Origin: Companilactobacillus paralimentarius DSM 13238 = JCM 10415
GTDB taxonomy: Bacteria; Bacillota; Bacilli; Lactobacillales; Lactobacillaceae
Direction: 5' to 3'
Length of the DNA: 38,288 bases
Assembly: GCF_001434985.1 (NCBI RefSeq)
Contig: NZ_AZES01000054.1
Coordinates: 1-38,288 of the forward strand
How positions within the stretch are numbered: position 1 is the first letter of the stretch; every line of letters begins with the position of its first letter. Made by a program: the position numbers and the translations under genes. The notes beneath the pieces were generated by a model that worked only from the letters and a program-made list of their open reading frames with translations, was not told the DNA's origin and did not search any database. Of this stretch, positions 30,925 through 38,288 are shown in pieces.

Positions 30925-32295
30925 ATGTCAAAACAAATCAAAAAATCACTGTACATCATGGTCTTTGGAACTTTCTTCGGTGTCTTGTGTTCAACATTGA
31001 TGAATACCGCTTTACCAACCTTTATGCGTGTTTTCAATGTCAATTCTTCCACCGTTCAATGGCTAACTAATGGATATACATTAGTCAATGCCATCATGAT
31101 TCCTACAAGTGCCTATTTTATAAAGAAATTCTCTTTTAGACATTTATTTATTGCCTTTTCTTCTATCTTTTTAGTTGGAACTCTATTAGGTGCCGTAGCT
31201 AATTCATTTATATTAGTTATCGTCGGCCGGATGATTCAGGCCATTGGTACTGGTATGATGATGCCTTTGGTCAACGTACTTGCCATGCAATATACCGACA
31301 GAAGCAAACAGGGAGCTGTCATGGGAATTATTGGGTTAGCCTTTAATTTCTCCCCTATTATTGGACCAACGTTGTCTGGAGTAATATTAGAGTACTTTGC
31401 TTGGCAATATCTCTTTATCTTGATCTTACCATTCATCATCGCTGTCGTTTTGTTATCGATTTTCTTATTACCACAAATTGAAACGGCTGAGAATCCTAAA
31501 TTTGATACTGTCAGTTTGATCACCATCAGTTTTGGACTTCTCTTCTTATTGACCGGTTTCTCCAATATCGGACAATCAAATCTCTTCACCTTTAACGTCT
31601 TAGGTTATACCGTAATTGGTTTAATTTTGATTGTTATCTTTTCGATTATGGAAAATAAGTCATCCAAGCCGATTATTAATTTCGAAATTTTTAAGCATTC
31701 ACAATTTACTTTTTCGACTGTTATCAATATGCTGATTGTTTTAACTATGTATGGCAACACTATTCTTTTGCCATTGATGATTCAGACAATCCTTCACAAA
31801 AGTCCGTTGATCTCTGGGTTAGCTCTTCTACCTGGAGCAACTTTAACAGGATTCATGTCCCCTGTCAGCGGTCGATTTTTTGACAAATATCCTATCAAAC
31901 GAATTGTGGTCACAGGTGTATTGATCGACTGCTTTGGTACCTTCATGCAAGCCGTTATTGACGTTAACGCGTCAGTTTTAATGTTAACAGTAGGACAAAC
32001 CGTTCGTCAGTTAGGATTAGTATTGATTTTGATACCTATTCAAACCCACGCCCTAAGCTCTTTGCCTAAGAAATATATTTCTGATGGTGTGGCTACTTTC
32101 AATACTTTAAGACAGATAGCTGCTTCCTTTGGAACAGCTATTATTATTGCTGTTATTACCCTAGCTGACAAAGTCATGACTGGTAGCACCGTTAACCAGG
32201 CCACCGGCATTCAAGCTGGATTTCTAGCATGCTTAGGATTCCTAATTGTCGCTCTGATCATGACCCATAAATTACATCGACCTGATATCGATTAA
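30925..32295 (+). CDS. MFS multidrug exporter, DHA2 family (EmrB/LmrB-like)
   Basis: The 456-residue protein has about 14 hydrophobic helices. The DHA2 helix pattern STLMNTALPTFMRVFNVNSSTVQWLTNGYTLVNAIMIP spans helices 1-2, and motif C (GLAFNFSPIIGPTLSGVI) marks a drug:H+ antiporter. The ATG at 30925 follows TAGGGGTT, and the promoter position supports it. Substrates cannot be inferred. A second, only distantly similar DHA2 exporter lies at 34036-35499. Confidence 0.9.
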   Translation: MSKQIKKSLYIMVFGTFFGVLCSTLMNTALPTFMRVFNVNSSTVQWLTNGYTLVNAIMIPTSAYFIKKFSFRHLFIAFSSIFLVGTLLGAVANSFILVIVGRMIQAIGTGMMMPLVNVLAMQYTDRSKQGAVMGIIGLAFNFSPIIGPTLSGVILEYFAWQYLFILILPFIIAVVLLSIFLLPQIETAENPKFDTVSLITISFGLLFLLTGFSNIGQSNLFTFNVLGYTVIGLILIVIFSIMENKSSKPIINFEIFKHSQFTFSTVINMLIVLTMYGNTILLPLMIQTILHKSPLISGLALLPGATLTGFMSPVSGRFFDKYPIKRIVVTGVLIDCFGTFMQAVIDVNASVLMLTVGQTVRQLGLVLILIPIQTHALSSLPKKYISDGVATFNTLRQIAASFGTAIIIAVITLADKVMTGSTVNQATGIQAGFLACLGFLIVALIMTHKLHRPDID

Positions 32296-32302
32296 TTAAC
32301 AA

Positions 32303-32355
32303 AAAAGAGGTGTTCATACTAACTAACTAATTGGTAGATATGAACATCTCTTTTG
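32303..32355 (+). terminator. Terminator of the first DHA2 exporter gene
   Basis: AAAAGAGGTGTTCATA pairs with TATGAACATCTCTTTT around a 20-base loop. One G-U pair keeps the stem intact on the + strand. Confidence 0.88.
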
Positions 32356-32512
32356 ATTTGAATATGAAAACTTAAACAAATTTGAATTACTGGTTCTTTT
32401 TTGGTAAAAATTTCCAACAATTTACTAAATTTTCCTATTAATTTATTCATATAGAATGACTATAATTATTTTAGAACAAATACTAATCATAGGTTCCAGG
32501 AGGAGCATAGTT

Positions 32513-33640
32513 TTGTTAACTAAAATTTTTCTCGATAGTGCACCACTAATTACTAGCCTCTTTTTCATTATGGGAGCCTTTATTGTTTTTCAAATCCTCT
32601 TTGCAGGAATTAGATTGGTCTTTAAAGTCATTCATAAAAACATTGATAAATATCTTCTACGTTCGATTCTGGGAATCATCTATATTCTATCTTTATTGTT
32701 CATAATGCAACTTTCAATCCGTGACAAGAATCAACCTTGGATCTATGTTAATTTTCAACTAGTCTCCATCATTTTTTATACTGTCATATTAAGTGTTCCG
32801 TTTAAATATCACTTATTTGGACCGATCGTCGTTGCTTTTATGATTTTTAACTCAGCTTTAAGTAGTTGGGAATCATGGTGTTTGGCGATTGTTTTGATTG
32901 CATTCTATTATTCACTGAACTATGTCAAAAACCATACTAAAAATAAATTTCCCTTTTCCGTCTATTTATTGATCAGCCTAATCTCAGGGTTCGCCTATTG
33001 GTTCTTCATTAAGGTCAAATTTTCTATCAGCAATCCCATATTCTTCAAACAAGTCATCTACTTATTAATCATTGAGTTGTTTACCTTTGGCTATATCGCT
33101 ATTCTTTACACTGACTTAGAATCAAGAGCTGCTCTGTTCCAAGATGCTACGCATGATAAATTGACACATGCTTACAACTATGATGCCTTTGATATCGATT
33201 TTAGATCACTCTTCAAGGATAACGTCATTTCAGATGGAAAGTTCACTATGATGATGTTCGATATCGACCATTTTAAGAGCATTAATGATACTTATGGACA
33301 TTTAGGAGATAAAGTTTTACAGACGGTAGTCAGGGTCGTACAGTCTGTACTCGCAAAGAATGACAAGAATATTAAACTGTATCGCACGGGTGGTGAGGAA
33401 TTCAATATTATCTTTCCTCATTATCATGTCAAAGAAACTCAAGCAATTGTCAAAGAAATTTTTGAAGCTGTTAATCACACAGAAGTGGATGTCAAAGAAA
33501 ATAAAATTCATATCACTATTTCCGTAGGTGTATCCGAAATCAGCAAAAAAGATGTTTCGGTCAATGACTTTTATTCTCGAGTTGACAAAGCTTTATATCA
33601 TTCAAAACGTAATGGTCGTAAAGAGATCACTATTATCTAG
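32513..33640 (+). CDS. Membrane-bound GGDEF protein (probable diguanylate cyclase)
   Basis: The 375-residue protein has six hydrophobic helices in residues 1-205 and a C-terminal GGDEF domain. DKLTHAYNYDAF, MMMFDIDHFKSINDTYGHLGDKVL and the active-site loop GGEEF (293-297) are intact, with catalytic acidic residues present, so cyclic-di-GMP synthesis is plausible. The position of the inhibitory RxxD site reads DKNI, so product inhibition is probably absent. No EAL or HD-GYP phosphodiesterase is in the window. The start TTG 32513 lies seven bases after AGGAGGAG; longer in-frame starts have no ribosome site. Confidence 0.88.
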   Translation: MLTKIFLDSAPLITSLFFIMGAFIVFQILFAGIRLVFKVIHKNIDKYLLRSILGIIYILSLLFIMQLSIRDKNQPWIYVNFQLVSIIFYTVILSVPFKYHLFGPIVVAFMIFNSALSSWESWCLAIVLIAFYYSLNYVKNHTKNKFPFSVYLLISLISGFAYWFFIKVKFSISNPIFFKQVIYLLIIELFTFGYIAILYTDLESRAALFQDATHDKLTHAYNYDAFDIDFRSLFKDNVISDGKFTMMMFDIDHFKSINDTYGHLGDKVLQTVVRVVQSVLAKNDKNIKLYRTGGEEFNIIFPHYHVKETQAIVKEIFEAVNHTEVDVKENKIHITISVGVSEISKKDVSVNDFYSRVDKALYHSKRNGRKEITII

Positions 33641-33646
33641 TAGGAC

Positions 33647-33683
33647 AAAAAGAGCTAACAGATTAAATCTGTCAGCTCTTTTT
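33647..33683. terminator. Bidirectional terminator
   Basis: AAAAAGAGCTAACAGA pairs with TCTGTCAGCTCTTTTT around a five-base loop. It serves the GGDEF gene and the convergent 44-residue gene. Confidence 0.9.
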
Positions 33684-33689
33684 GTCTAA

Positions 33690-33824
33690 TTATTTAGATT
33701 CTTTTGCGTCGCGACCTCTTAGGAAGTCAAGAACAGCTTGTGTATGGGCACGTTTTTCTGCACCATTTTTTTGGTTTACAGGACGGCGGTGGCCAGTCAT
33801 ACCTTTATGTGTATTTTGTGACAT
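33690..33824 (-). CDS. 44-residue basic protein, unknown function
   Basis: The minus-strand frame begins MSQNTHKGMTGHRRPVNQKN and ends RGRDAKESK. It is too short for usual gene finders but has a strong ribosome site (GGAAGGAGGG) at good distance and a terminator right after. It is rich in Lys/Arg/His with no hydrophobic segment, so a soluble nucleic-acid or ribosome-associated peptide is conceivable. I do not recognise the family. The 200 bases upstream hold nothing else that I can identify apart from the neighbouring terminator. Confidence 0.7.
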   Translation of the reverse strand: MSQNTHKGMTGHRRPVNQKNGAEKRAHTQAVLDFLRGRDAKESK

Positions 33825-33968
33825 CTAAAAACCCTCCTTCCCGTTACAATTTAACTTATCTTATTAACCCTATTATTGTAAAGGAATTATAAATATATTT
33901 CAACCATTTTTTGTGTTGAATTTCAAGTAAAATTACCAGAAATATTTCACAATTACTATGTTGAAATA

Positions 33969-34006
33969 GAAAATCCCGACTGAACGAAATATGTCAGCCG
34001 AGATTA
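33969..34006 (-). terminator. Terminator of the second DHA2 exporter gene
   Basis: On the minus strand AATCTCGGCTGA pairs completely with TCAGTCGGGATT (two G-U pairs) and is followed by TTTTC. On the + strand the same positions are C-A mismatches, so the hairpin works only for the minus strand. Confidence 0.8.
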
Positions 34007-34035
34007 AACAAGTATCAATTGTTTTCTATTTTTTA

Positions 34036-35499
34036 TTACTCTGTAACAGCTTCTTTGTCTTTAGAAGTTGCTTCTTCTGTTTCTTCAACATCAACAGTTT
34101 CCTTGCTCTTATTGTGAACACGGAAAGCCAAGATGAATCCGAAGACAGCTAAAATCAATGTAAACATGAATCCATAATGAGCACCGTTAGTGAAGGCTAA
34201 TTTTGCTGAATGTCCACCATTAGCAAAGTAGTTAGCTTGACCTGTACTCAAAAGAATTGTGGCAATACCAGTTGCTACGGCACCAATAACTTGTTGGAAA
34301 GTATTGATGATAGCAGAACCATCTGCGGATTGATATGCATCCAATGAGTTGAGTCCATATGTTTGTGAGGGTGACATAGCCAATGGAACACCGATCATCA
34401 AAACAATATGGGCTACAATGATATAACCTAAAGAACTATTTGAATTACTAAATAGGAACATTGCTGAACCAACGATAGAAATTAGGAAGCCTAAACGAGA
34501 CATCATCTTAGCACCAATTTTATCGTAGGCACGACCTGCACCAAATGAAACGATAGCATTGATAATACCACCTGGTAACATTACAACACCAGTTAAGGCT
34601 ACAGCGATACCTAAACCATTTTGTAAGTACATAGGTAGTAAGTACATAGCTGACAATGTAATACCAAAGTTTAACATAACTAGAACTGAACCCGTTAAGA
34701 ATTCTGGAGTTTTCAAAACCGAGAAATCCAAAGTTGGAGTCTTGGCATGCAATTGTTGTCTGATATAGATAACTAAGAAAATGATACCTACGATCAAGGC
34801 AACCAATGCTGTAGCGATGTTTTTGCTCAAGAAACTGATACCAAAAACAATCAAACCAAAACTGATAGTTGAAAGAGCAATAGCTAACCAATCAACTTTT
34901 GGTTTAGTTACTTCAAATACGTTAGTCAAATTCTTTTCCATAATGACCAAACCGATCAATAGGAAAACGATAAATGACCAGAAAATATATCTCCATGACA
35001 ATGCACCCAAGATAATACCTGAAATTGTAGGTCCAATAGCTGGGGCAAACATAATAACTAGAGCAGCCATACCTAGAGCGGCACCTAGTTTATCAGGTGG
35101 GAAGATTCTCATAGCAATTGAAAACATAAGTGGCAAAATAATTCCGGTAGCGATACCTTGGATCATTCTACCTGCCAAAAGCATTGGGAAATTCATTGCT
35201 AATGCGGAAATTGCTGAACCAACGATGAAGTCCAACAAACCAAATCTAACTAATCCCCTAGTTGAGAAGTGTTTTGTTAACAAACTAGAAAGCGGTAAAA
35301 CAATTGCAATTACAAGCATATAACCTGTAACTAGCCACTGTGCTGTTCCTGTTTCGATATTAAAAGCTTTCATGATTGATGGAAGGGCAATATTCAATGA
35401 AGTTTCACTAAACATTCCTACAAATCCACCGATTAAGACACCCAATAGTGACAAGATTGGATGTTCGGGTCTTGTATTAATTTTTTGAGATTGACTCAT
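34036..35499 (-). CDS. MFS multidrug exporter, DHA2 family (second)
   Basis: The 487-residue protein has about 14 hydrophobic helices, ETSLNIALPSIMKAFNIETGTAQWLVTGYMLVIAIVLP in helices 1-2, and motif C ALVIMFAPAIGPTISGIILG. A charged C-terminal tail (NKSKETVDVEETEEATSKDKEAVTE) follows. It is a drug:proton antiporter by family. GGAGGAAAA precedes ATG 35499. A TGTTGCAACA palindrome between an extended -10 and the ribosome site suggests control by a MarR/TetR-type repressor encoded elsewhere. Confidence 0.9.
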   Translation of the reverse strand: MSQSQKINTRPEHPILSLLGVLIGGFVGMFSETSLNIALPSIMKAFNIETGTAQWLVTGYMLVIAIVLPLSSLLTKHFSTRGLVRFGLLDFIVGSAISALAMNFPMLLAGRMIQGIATGIILPLMFSIAMRIFPPDKLGAALGMAALVIMFAPAIGPTISGIILGALSWRYIFWSFIVFLLIGLVIMEKNLTNVFEVTKPKVDWLAIALSTISFGLIVFGISFLSKNIATALVALIVGIIFLVIYIRQQLHAKTPTLDFSVLKTPEFLTGSVLVMLNFGITLSAMYLLPMYLQNGLGIAVALTGVVMLPGGIINAIVSFGAGRAYDKIGAKMMSRLGFLISIVGSAMFLFSNSNSSLGYIIVAHIVLMIGVPLAMSPSQTYGLNSLDAYQSADGSAIINTFQQVIGAVATGIATILLSTGQANYFANGGHSAKLAFTNGAHYGFMFTLILAVFGFILAFRVHNKSKETVDVEETEEATSKDKEAVTE

Positions 35500-35514
35500 A
35501 ATTTTCCTCCAAAT

Positions 35515-35540
35515 TGTTGCAACAGTGGATTAATATACCA
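35515..35540 (-). promoter_or_regulatory. Extended -10 promoter and operator-like palindrome of the second exporter
   Basis: On the minus strand TGGTATATT (35532-35540) is an extended -10. TGTTGCAACA (35515-35524) follows at the transcription start. The position suits repression by a dimeric regulator. Confidence 0.5.
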
Positions 35541-35610
35541 GAAAAAAATTATTTTCGTAAGTGTTTTCTGAAATTTCTTTATGTTTTTCATTAAAATAGG
35601 TAAAAAAGTG

Positions 35611-35660
35611 AAAAAAATAGGGATGTTACTAGGTATTAAAACCTAATAACATCCCTATTG
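35611..35660 (-). terminator. Terminator of the EIIC/TIM-barrel operon
   Basis: AATAGGGATGTTA and TAACATCCCTATT form a 13-bp stem with an inner TAGGT/ACCTA helix. The minus strand ends in seven T. Confidence 0.9.
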
Positions 35661-35669
35661 AATTAATTT

Positions 35670-36599
35670 CTATCTATTAATGGAACGTGCCATACGAACA
35701 ATTGCATGGCGTTCACCACGAATAGCTTTACTCATTGCAAAGATATTTTCAAATGGTGATTGAATTCCCCAAGCAGCATCACCGACGTGTTGAATATCTA
35801 CACCATCGATCTTGTTTCTGATGGCTACATTTTCGATATAGCTACTACCTGATCCTTCTTGGCTAGTTCCAATTGTACTCATAACAAGTGCACCTTTATC
35901 ATGAGCCAACTTAACAACTTCTTTAAGTTCAGCATCATCAAAACCAGGCACCGTTCCTACAGCGGGAACCAAAATCACATCAGCTCCGGCTTCAAGAAAG
36001 GCATTTACGGATTCTTCACTGACAACTGGTTCATCAACCCCGGCTCCATGCATCTTTCCAGCAATAACTAGGCCATGGAAGTTCTTCTTTGCCACTTTGA
36101 TGTTGGCAGCAATCTGAGCGTTGGTAACACCTGTACCTGGATTACCAGTCAAGACAACGAAGTTGAAACCTAGCTTTTCTACTTCCTGCAAAGTTTTTTC
36201 ACTTGCCATACGGCCTTCAGGAATAATTAAGCGATCTTCGGCCATTTTAGCGTTAGGATCAACTGGTTCCAAGTTAACACCAATTGGACGTCCAACTAAT
36301 TTTTGAAGACGATGAATACTTTCACCATCATGATGAGCTTTAGCAGTAGCCAAAGTTTCTTCACCAGGATAAAGTCCCAAGATAATTGGATTCAATACAT
36401 CCAATCCGTTGAGTAAAATCAAATCGGCTCCAAAGGCAGCAGCGATTTCTGAAGTTGTGATACCGTCCATTGGTTCATGACCAACAACATTTTCACTCAA
36501 AACAACTCGACCTTCACTGGCTTTGATACTTTGCTTCAATTCGGCTCCGTCCATTGCTAACATATCGCTGGTATCTGCACTGATTAATCGTTTCACCAT
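35670..36599 (-). CDS. Putative TIM-barrel protein of unknown function (DUF7916/phosphonomutase-like)
   Basis: The 309-residue soluble protein shows alternating beta strands and helices ending in small-residue loops, as in a phosphate-binding barrel. Examples are GADLILLNGLDV, GRPIGVNLEPVD, FNFVVLTGNPGTGVT, LVIAGKMHGAG, GADVILVPAVGTVPG and ALVMSTIGTSQEG. The N-terminus (DTSDMLAMDGAELKQSIKASEGRVVLSENV) is distinctive. Proteins of this kind are often annotated loosely as phosphonomutases or hydrolases; activity is unknown. It follows the PTS EIIC by 26 bases on the same transcript, suggesting it acts on the imported sugar phosphate or on its regulation. Confidence 0.65.
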   Translation of the reverse strand: MVKRLISADTSDMLAMDGAELKQSIKASEGRVVLSENVVGHEPMDGITTSEIAAAFGADLILLNGLDVLNPIILGLYPGEETLATAKAHHDGESIHRLQKLVGRPIGVNLEPVDPNAKMAEDRLIIPEGRMASEKTLQEVEKLGFNFVVLTGNPGTGVTNAQIAANIKVAKKNFHGLVIAGKMHGAGVDEPVVSEESVNAFLEAGADVILVPAVGTVPGFDDAELKEVVKLAHDKGALVMSTIGTSQEGSGSSYIENVAIRNKIDGVDIQHVGDAAWGIQSPFENIFAMSKAIRGERHAIVRMARSINR

Positions 36600-36625
36600 A
36601 TTGAAAATTTCTCCTTTATTTTCTT

Positions 36626-37972
36626 TTAAGCAACTACTTCTTTACCTGCTTCTTCAATCTTTTGTTGCTTATTCATAGCAATTAAGAATGGGAAGTACAT
36701 TAGAATATCAAGCACAATATTTACGGCTTGTAGGGCTGATCCAGTCCAACTATTCGTTACTAAGAATCCAGAAATAATTGGAGGCATGGTCCATGAGGCC
36801 ATTGTACCATTACATAATGGAACTAATCCTGTTGCCATTGCAAAATAAGTTGTAATGGCATTTATACAAGGTGCCACAATAAATGGAATAATTAAAGTGG
36901 TGTTTAAAACAACTGGCAAACCAAACATTGTTGGTTCATTGATATTAAAGATACCTGGTGTAATAGTCAAAGGTCCCATAACATCTAATTGTTTACTTGA
37001 TCTCTTCATAAAGATCAAAATACCAATACCCATAACAAGTCCAATAGTGGCACCACCACCACCCATGTATACGAAGTTATCCATAAATGGTTGAGTAATG
37101 ATATGAGCATGATGAGCTAAATCAAGATGTCCAGCTTGGAACAATACACGGTTAGCATCAGTATTCATTAACCAAATAGGTGAAATAATTGGATTAATAA
37201 TATTTCCACCGTGAATACCGATAAACCAGAACAAACTATTAAGCATAATTGCTACAATAGTTCCTCCAAGAGTATCTCCCAAGAGACCTAGTGGTTTGGA
37301 TAGGATATGGAATAATAGTAAATGAATATTGCCTAATCCTGTCCATGTAAAGATTGCGTAAAGAGCACCAAAAATAGTAATAACTACAGCTCCAGGAATT
37401 AAAGCACTGAAACTTTTTGCAACTGCGGGTGGTACTGTGTCTGGTAATTTAATTTGAATATCGTTATTAATAAACCACTGGAAAATCCATCCAGCTAATA
37501 ATCCTAATAGAATAGCAACAAACAATCCTTGACTTCCTAAGAAGTTGTAAGGCATTCCTTCAACAGGAACTTTATCACCACTCATAATACTTGGTGTTAC
37601 AACAAAATATGCTGACAAAGCAATAACCCCTGCTGATTTTCCATCAGTTTTATATTGCTCTGCGTAACTTGCAGCGATACCGAAGGCACTAACTAGTCCA
37701 ATTAAGCCAAATGATCCGTTAACTATCTTGGCAAAAATTGATGCGACAGTTGCTCCCTTAATAGTTGTCTTAGCTAACCAAGCTGTCCATACAGGTATTG
37801 GAAAGTTATTGATAACCATGAATAAAGAACCAATGATAATAAGTGGCATTGATATTGCAATACCATCACGAATTGCAATCAAAGGTTTCATTTGCCCTAA
37901 TTTAACAGCGATTGGCATTAAATGTTTCTCAACAAAGGCCATGAAGCCTCCGCCCTTTTTACTGTTAGCCAT
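36626..37972 (-). CDS. PTS EIIC permease, cellobiose/lichenan (Lac) family
   Basis: The 448-residue polytopic protein has FVEKHLMPIAVKLGQMKPLIAIRDGIAISMPLIIIGSLFMVI at the N-terminus. Later come GIHGGNIINPIISPIW, the EIIC active region GGGGATIGLVMGI, and PGIFNINEPTMFGLPVVLN, characteristic of CelB/LicC-type EIIC. It moves and presents a beta-glucoside or similar disaccharide. EIIA, EIIB and a phospho-glycosidase are not in the operon, so it must borrow partners. The start is ATG 37972 after GAGGGAG. A perfect LacI-type operator lies just upstream. Confidence 0.9.
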   Translation of the reverse strand: MANSKKGGGFMAFVEKHLMPIAVKLGQMKPLIAIRDGIAISMPLIIIGSLFMVINNFPIPVWTAWLAKTTIKGATVASIFAKIVNGSFGLIGLVSAFGIAASYAEQYKTDGKSAGVIALSAYFVVTPSIMSGDKVPVEGMPYNFLGSQGLFVAILLGLLAGWIFQWFINNDIQIKLPDTVPPAVAKSFSALIPGAVVITIFGALYAIFTWTGLGNIHLLLFHILSKPLGLLGDTLGGTIVAIMLNSLFWFIGIHGGNIINPIISPIWLMNTDANRVLFQAGHLDLAHHAHIITQPFMDNFVYMGGGGATIGLVMGIGILIFMKRSSKQLDVMGPLTITPGIFNINEPTMFGLPVVLNTTLIIPFIVAPCINAITTYFAMATGLVPLCNGTMASWTMPPIISGFLVTNSWTGSALQAVNIVLDILMYFPFLIAMNKQQKIEEAGKEVVA

Positions 37973-37997
37973 AATAATTTGCTCCCTCAAGATTTTT

Positions 37998-38011
37998 TGC
38001 AACCGGTTGCA
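37998..38011. promoter_or_regulatory. LacI-family operator upstream of the EIIC operon
   Basis: TGCAACCGGTTGCA is a perfect 14-bp palindrome with the central CG typical of LacI/GalR operators. It differs from the cre pattern at two positions, so CcpA itself is less likely than a dedicated sugar regulator. It lies 26 bases before the start codon, placing it at or just after the transcription start. Confidence 0.75.
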
Positions 38012-38012
38012 T

Positions 38013-38288
38013 AAAGAACCTTATCATGATGGTATAGTCCAATCAATAGCAATCTGTTTTTTTCGAAAAAATATATTTTGTATGATTTAAAAATATTGAT
38101 ATTGACATAACAATTTTTATTATAAAAAAGGCGGCTTTACATAACGCCATTGGTTAGCTTTTTCCAACGATTAACTGACTGTGTGAACACAATTTTGCAT
38201 AACGGTAGGAACTTGTTTTTTTATTTGTGACAACGACGAATTTACAATTGAAGTGCAACGAGTAAGAAGAAAATAAAAAAGAACTCAT
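38013..38288. other. Upstream region at the window edge with an unassigned open frame
   Basis: No recognisable gene. On the minus strand a frame with an ATG exactly at the window edge stays open for 44 codons to a TAA at 38154-38156; it ends SHSQLIVGKS and may be chance or the tail of a gene from outside. A weak hairpin GGCG/CGCC (38130-38148) ends in T on the minus strand and could be a terminator for such a gene. Confidence 0.25.

Noticed and set aside
34781-35323. 180-codon + strand frame inside the second DHA2 exporter
   Set aside because: It is a shadow of the minus-strand exporter, whose membrane motifs, ribosome site and terminator are clear.
38103-38126. TTGACA followed by TATAAA as a promoter on the + strand
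   Set aside because: The spacer is only about 12 bases and no + strand gene follows within the window.

Overview
The window is about 38 kb of AT-rich, gene-dense DNA. It looks like the chromosome of a lactic acid bacterium, most likely a Lactobacillaceae of the Companilactobacillus (farciminis/alimentarius) type. The support is the gene set: a D-LDH-type 2-hydroxyacid dehydrogenase, class III FBPase, PepD (family C69), an EntA-type immunity protein, a T-box-controlled methionine gene, CIRCE-controlled Hsp20 genes, a WxL-like/lectin surface protein, and strong GGAGG ribosome sites with several TTG starts. The genus is an inference. I see no tRNA, rRNA, CRISPR array, prophage or clearly recognisable insertion sequence.

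Layout. 1-3.1 kb: a quorum-sensing type regulatory block with an AgrC-like kinase, an AgrA-like LytTR regulator that looks truncated by a frameshifting deletion, two tiny membrane proteins and a pediocin-like immunity protein; no bacteriocin gene is in view. 3.1-9.2 kb: a structured repeat, a small membrane protein, the Mn transporter MntH, a TerC-family protein, an APC amino-acid permease, an AraC-type regulator and a DUF488 protein. 9.2-10.3 kb: two tandem Hsp20 genes, each with its own perfect CIRCE. 10.3-12.2 kb: an RNA-rich island holding a structured repeat, a three-way-junction RNA candidate and three sibling small-RNA genes (C-rich, anti-Shine-Dalgarno-like, each with its own terminator) around a divergent LacI-family regulator. 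12.2-17.1 kb: menG, a histidine phosphatase, a uracil permease behind a PyrR-binding leader, and fbp.

17.2-25.7 kb: an aldo/keto reductase, two degenerate ApbE-like paralogues, a xanthine-type permease, pepD, a GreA/GreB-type factor, an EamA transporter and the D-LDH homologue. 26-30.1 kb: a large secreted lectin/WxL-like protein, then a methionine T-box and a MetE-like (YxjG/H) methyltransferase. 30.1-33.9 kb: a 22-residue peptide gene under a promoter with an embedded cre site, a YxeA-like secreted protein behind direct repeats, a DHA2 drug exporter, a membrane GGDEF protein and a 44-residue basic protein. 34-38 kb: a second DHA2 exporter, then a two-gene operon of an orphan PTS EIIC and a TIM-barrel-like protein behind a perfect LacI-type operator.

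The most original signals are non-coding. They are (i) the three sibling sRNAs with helically phased TTCACA boxes upstream of two of them, and (ii) an intergenic structured repeat in which paired stems differ between copies but stay complementary. The broken LytTR regulator, the FDWW-ending peptide and the degenerate ApbE pair are the best protein-level leads.
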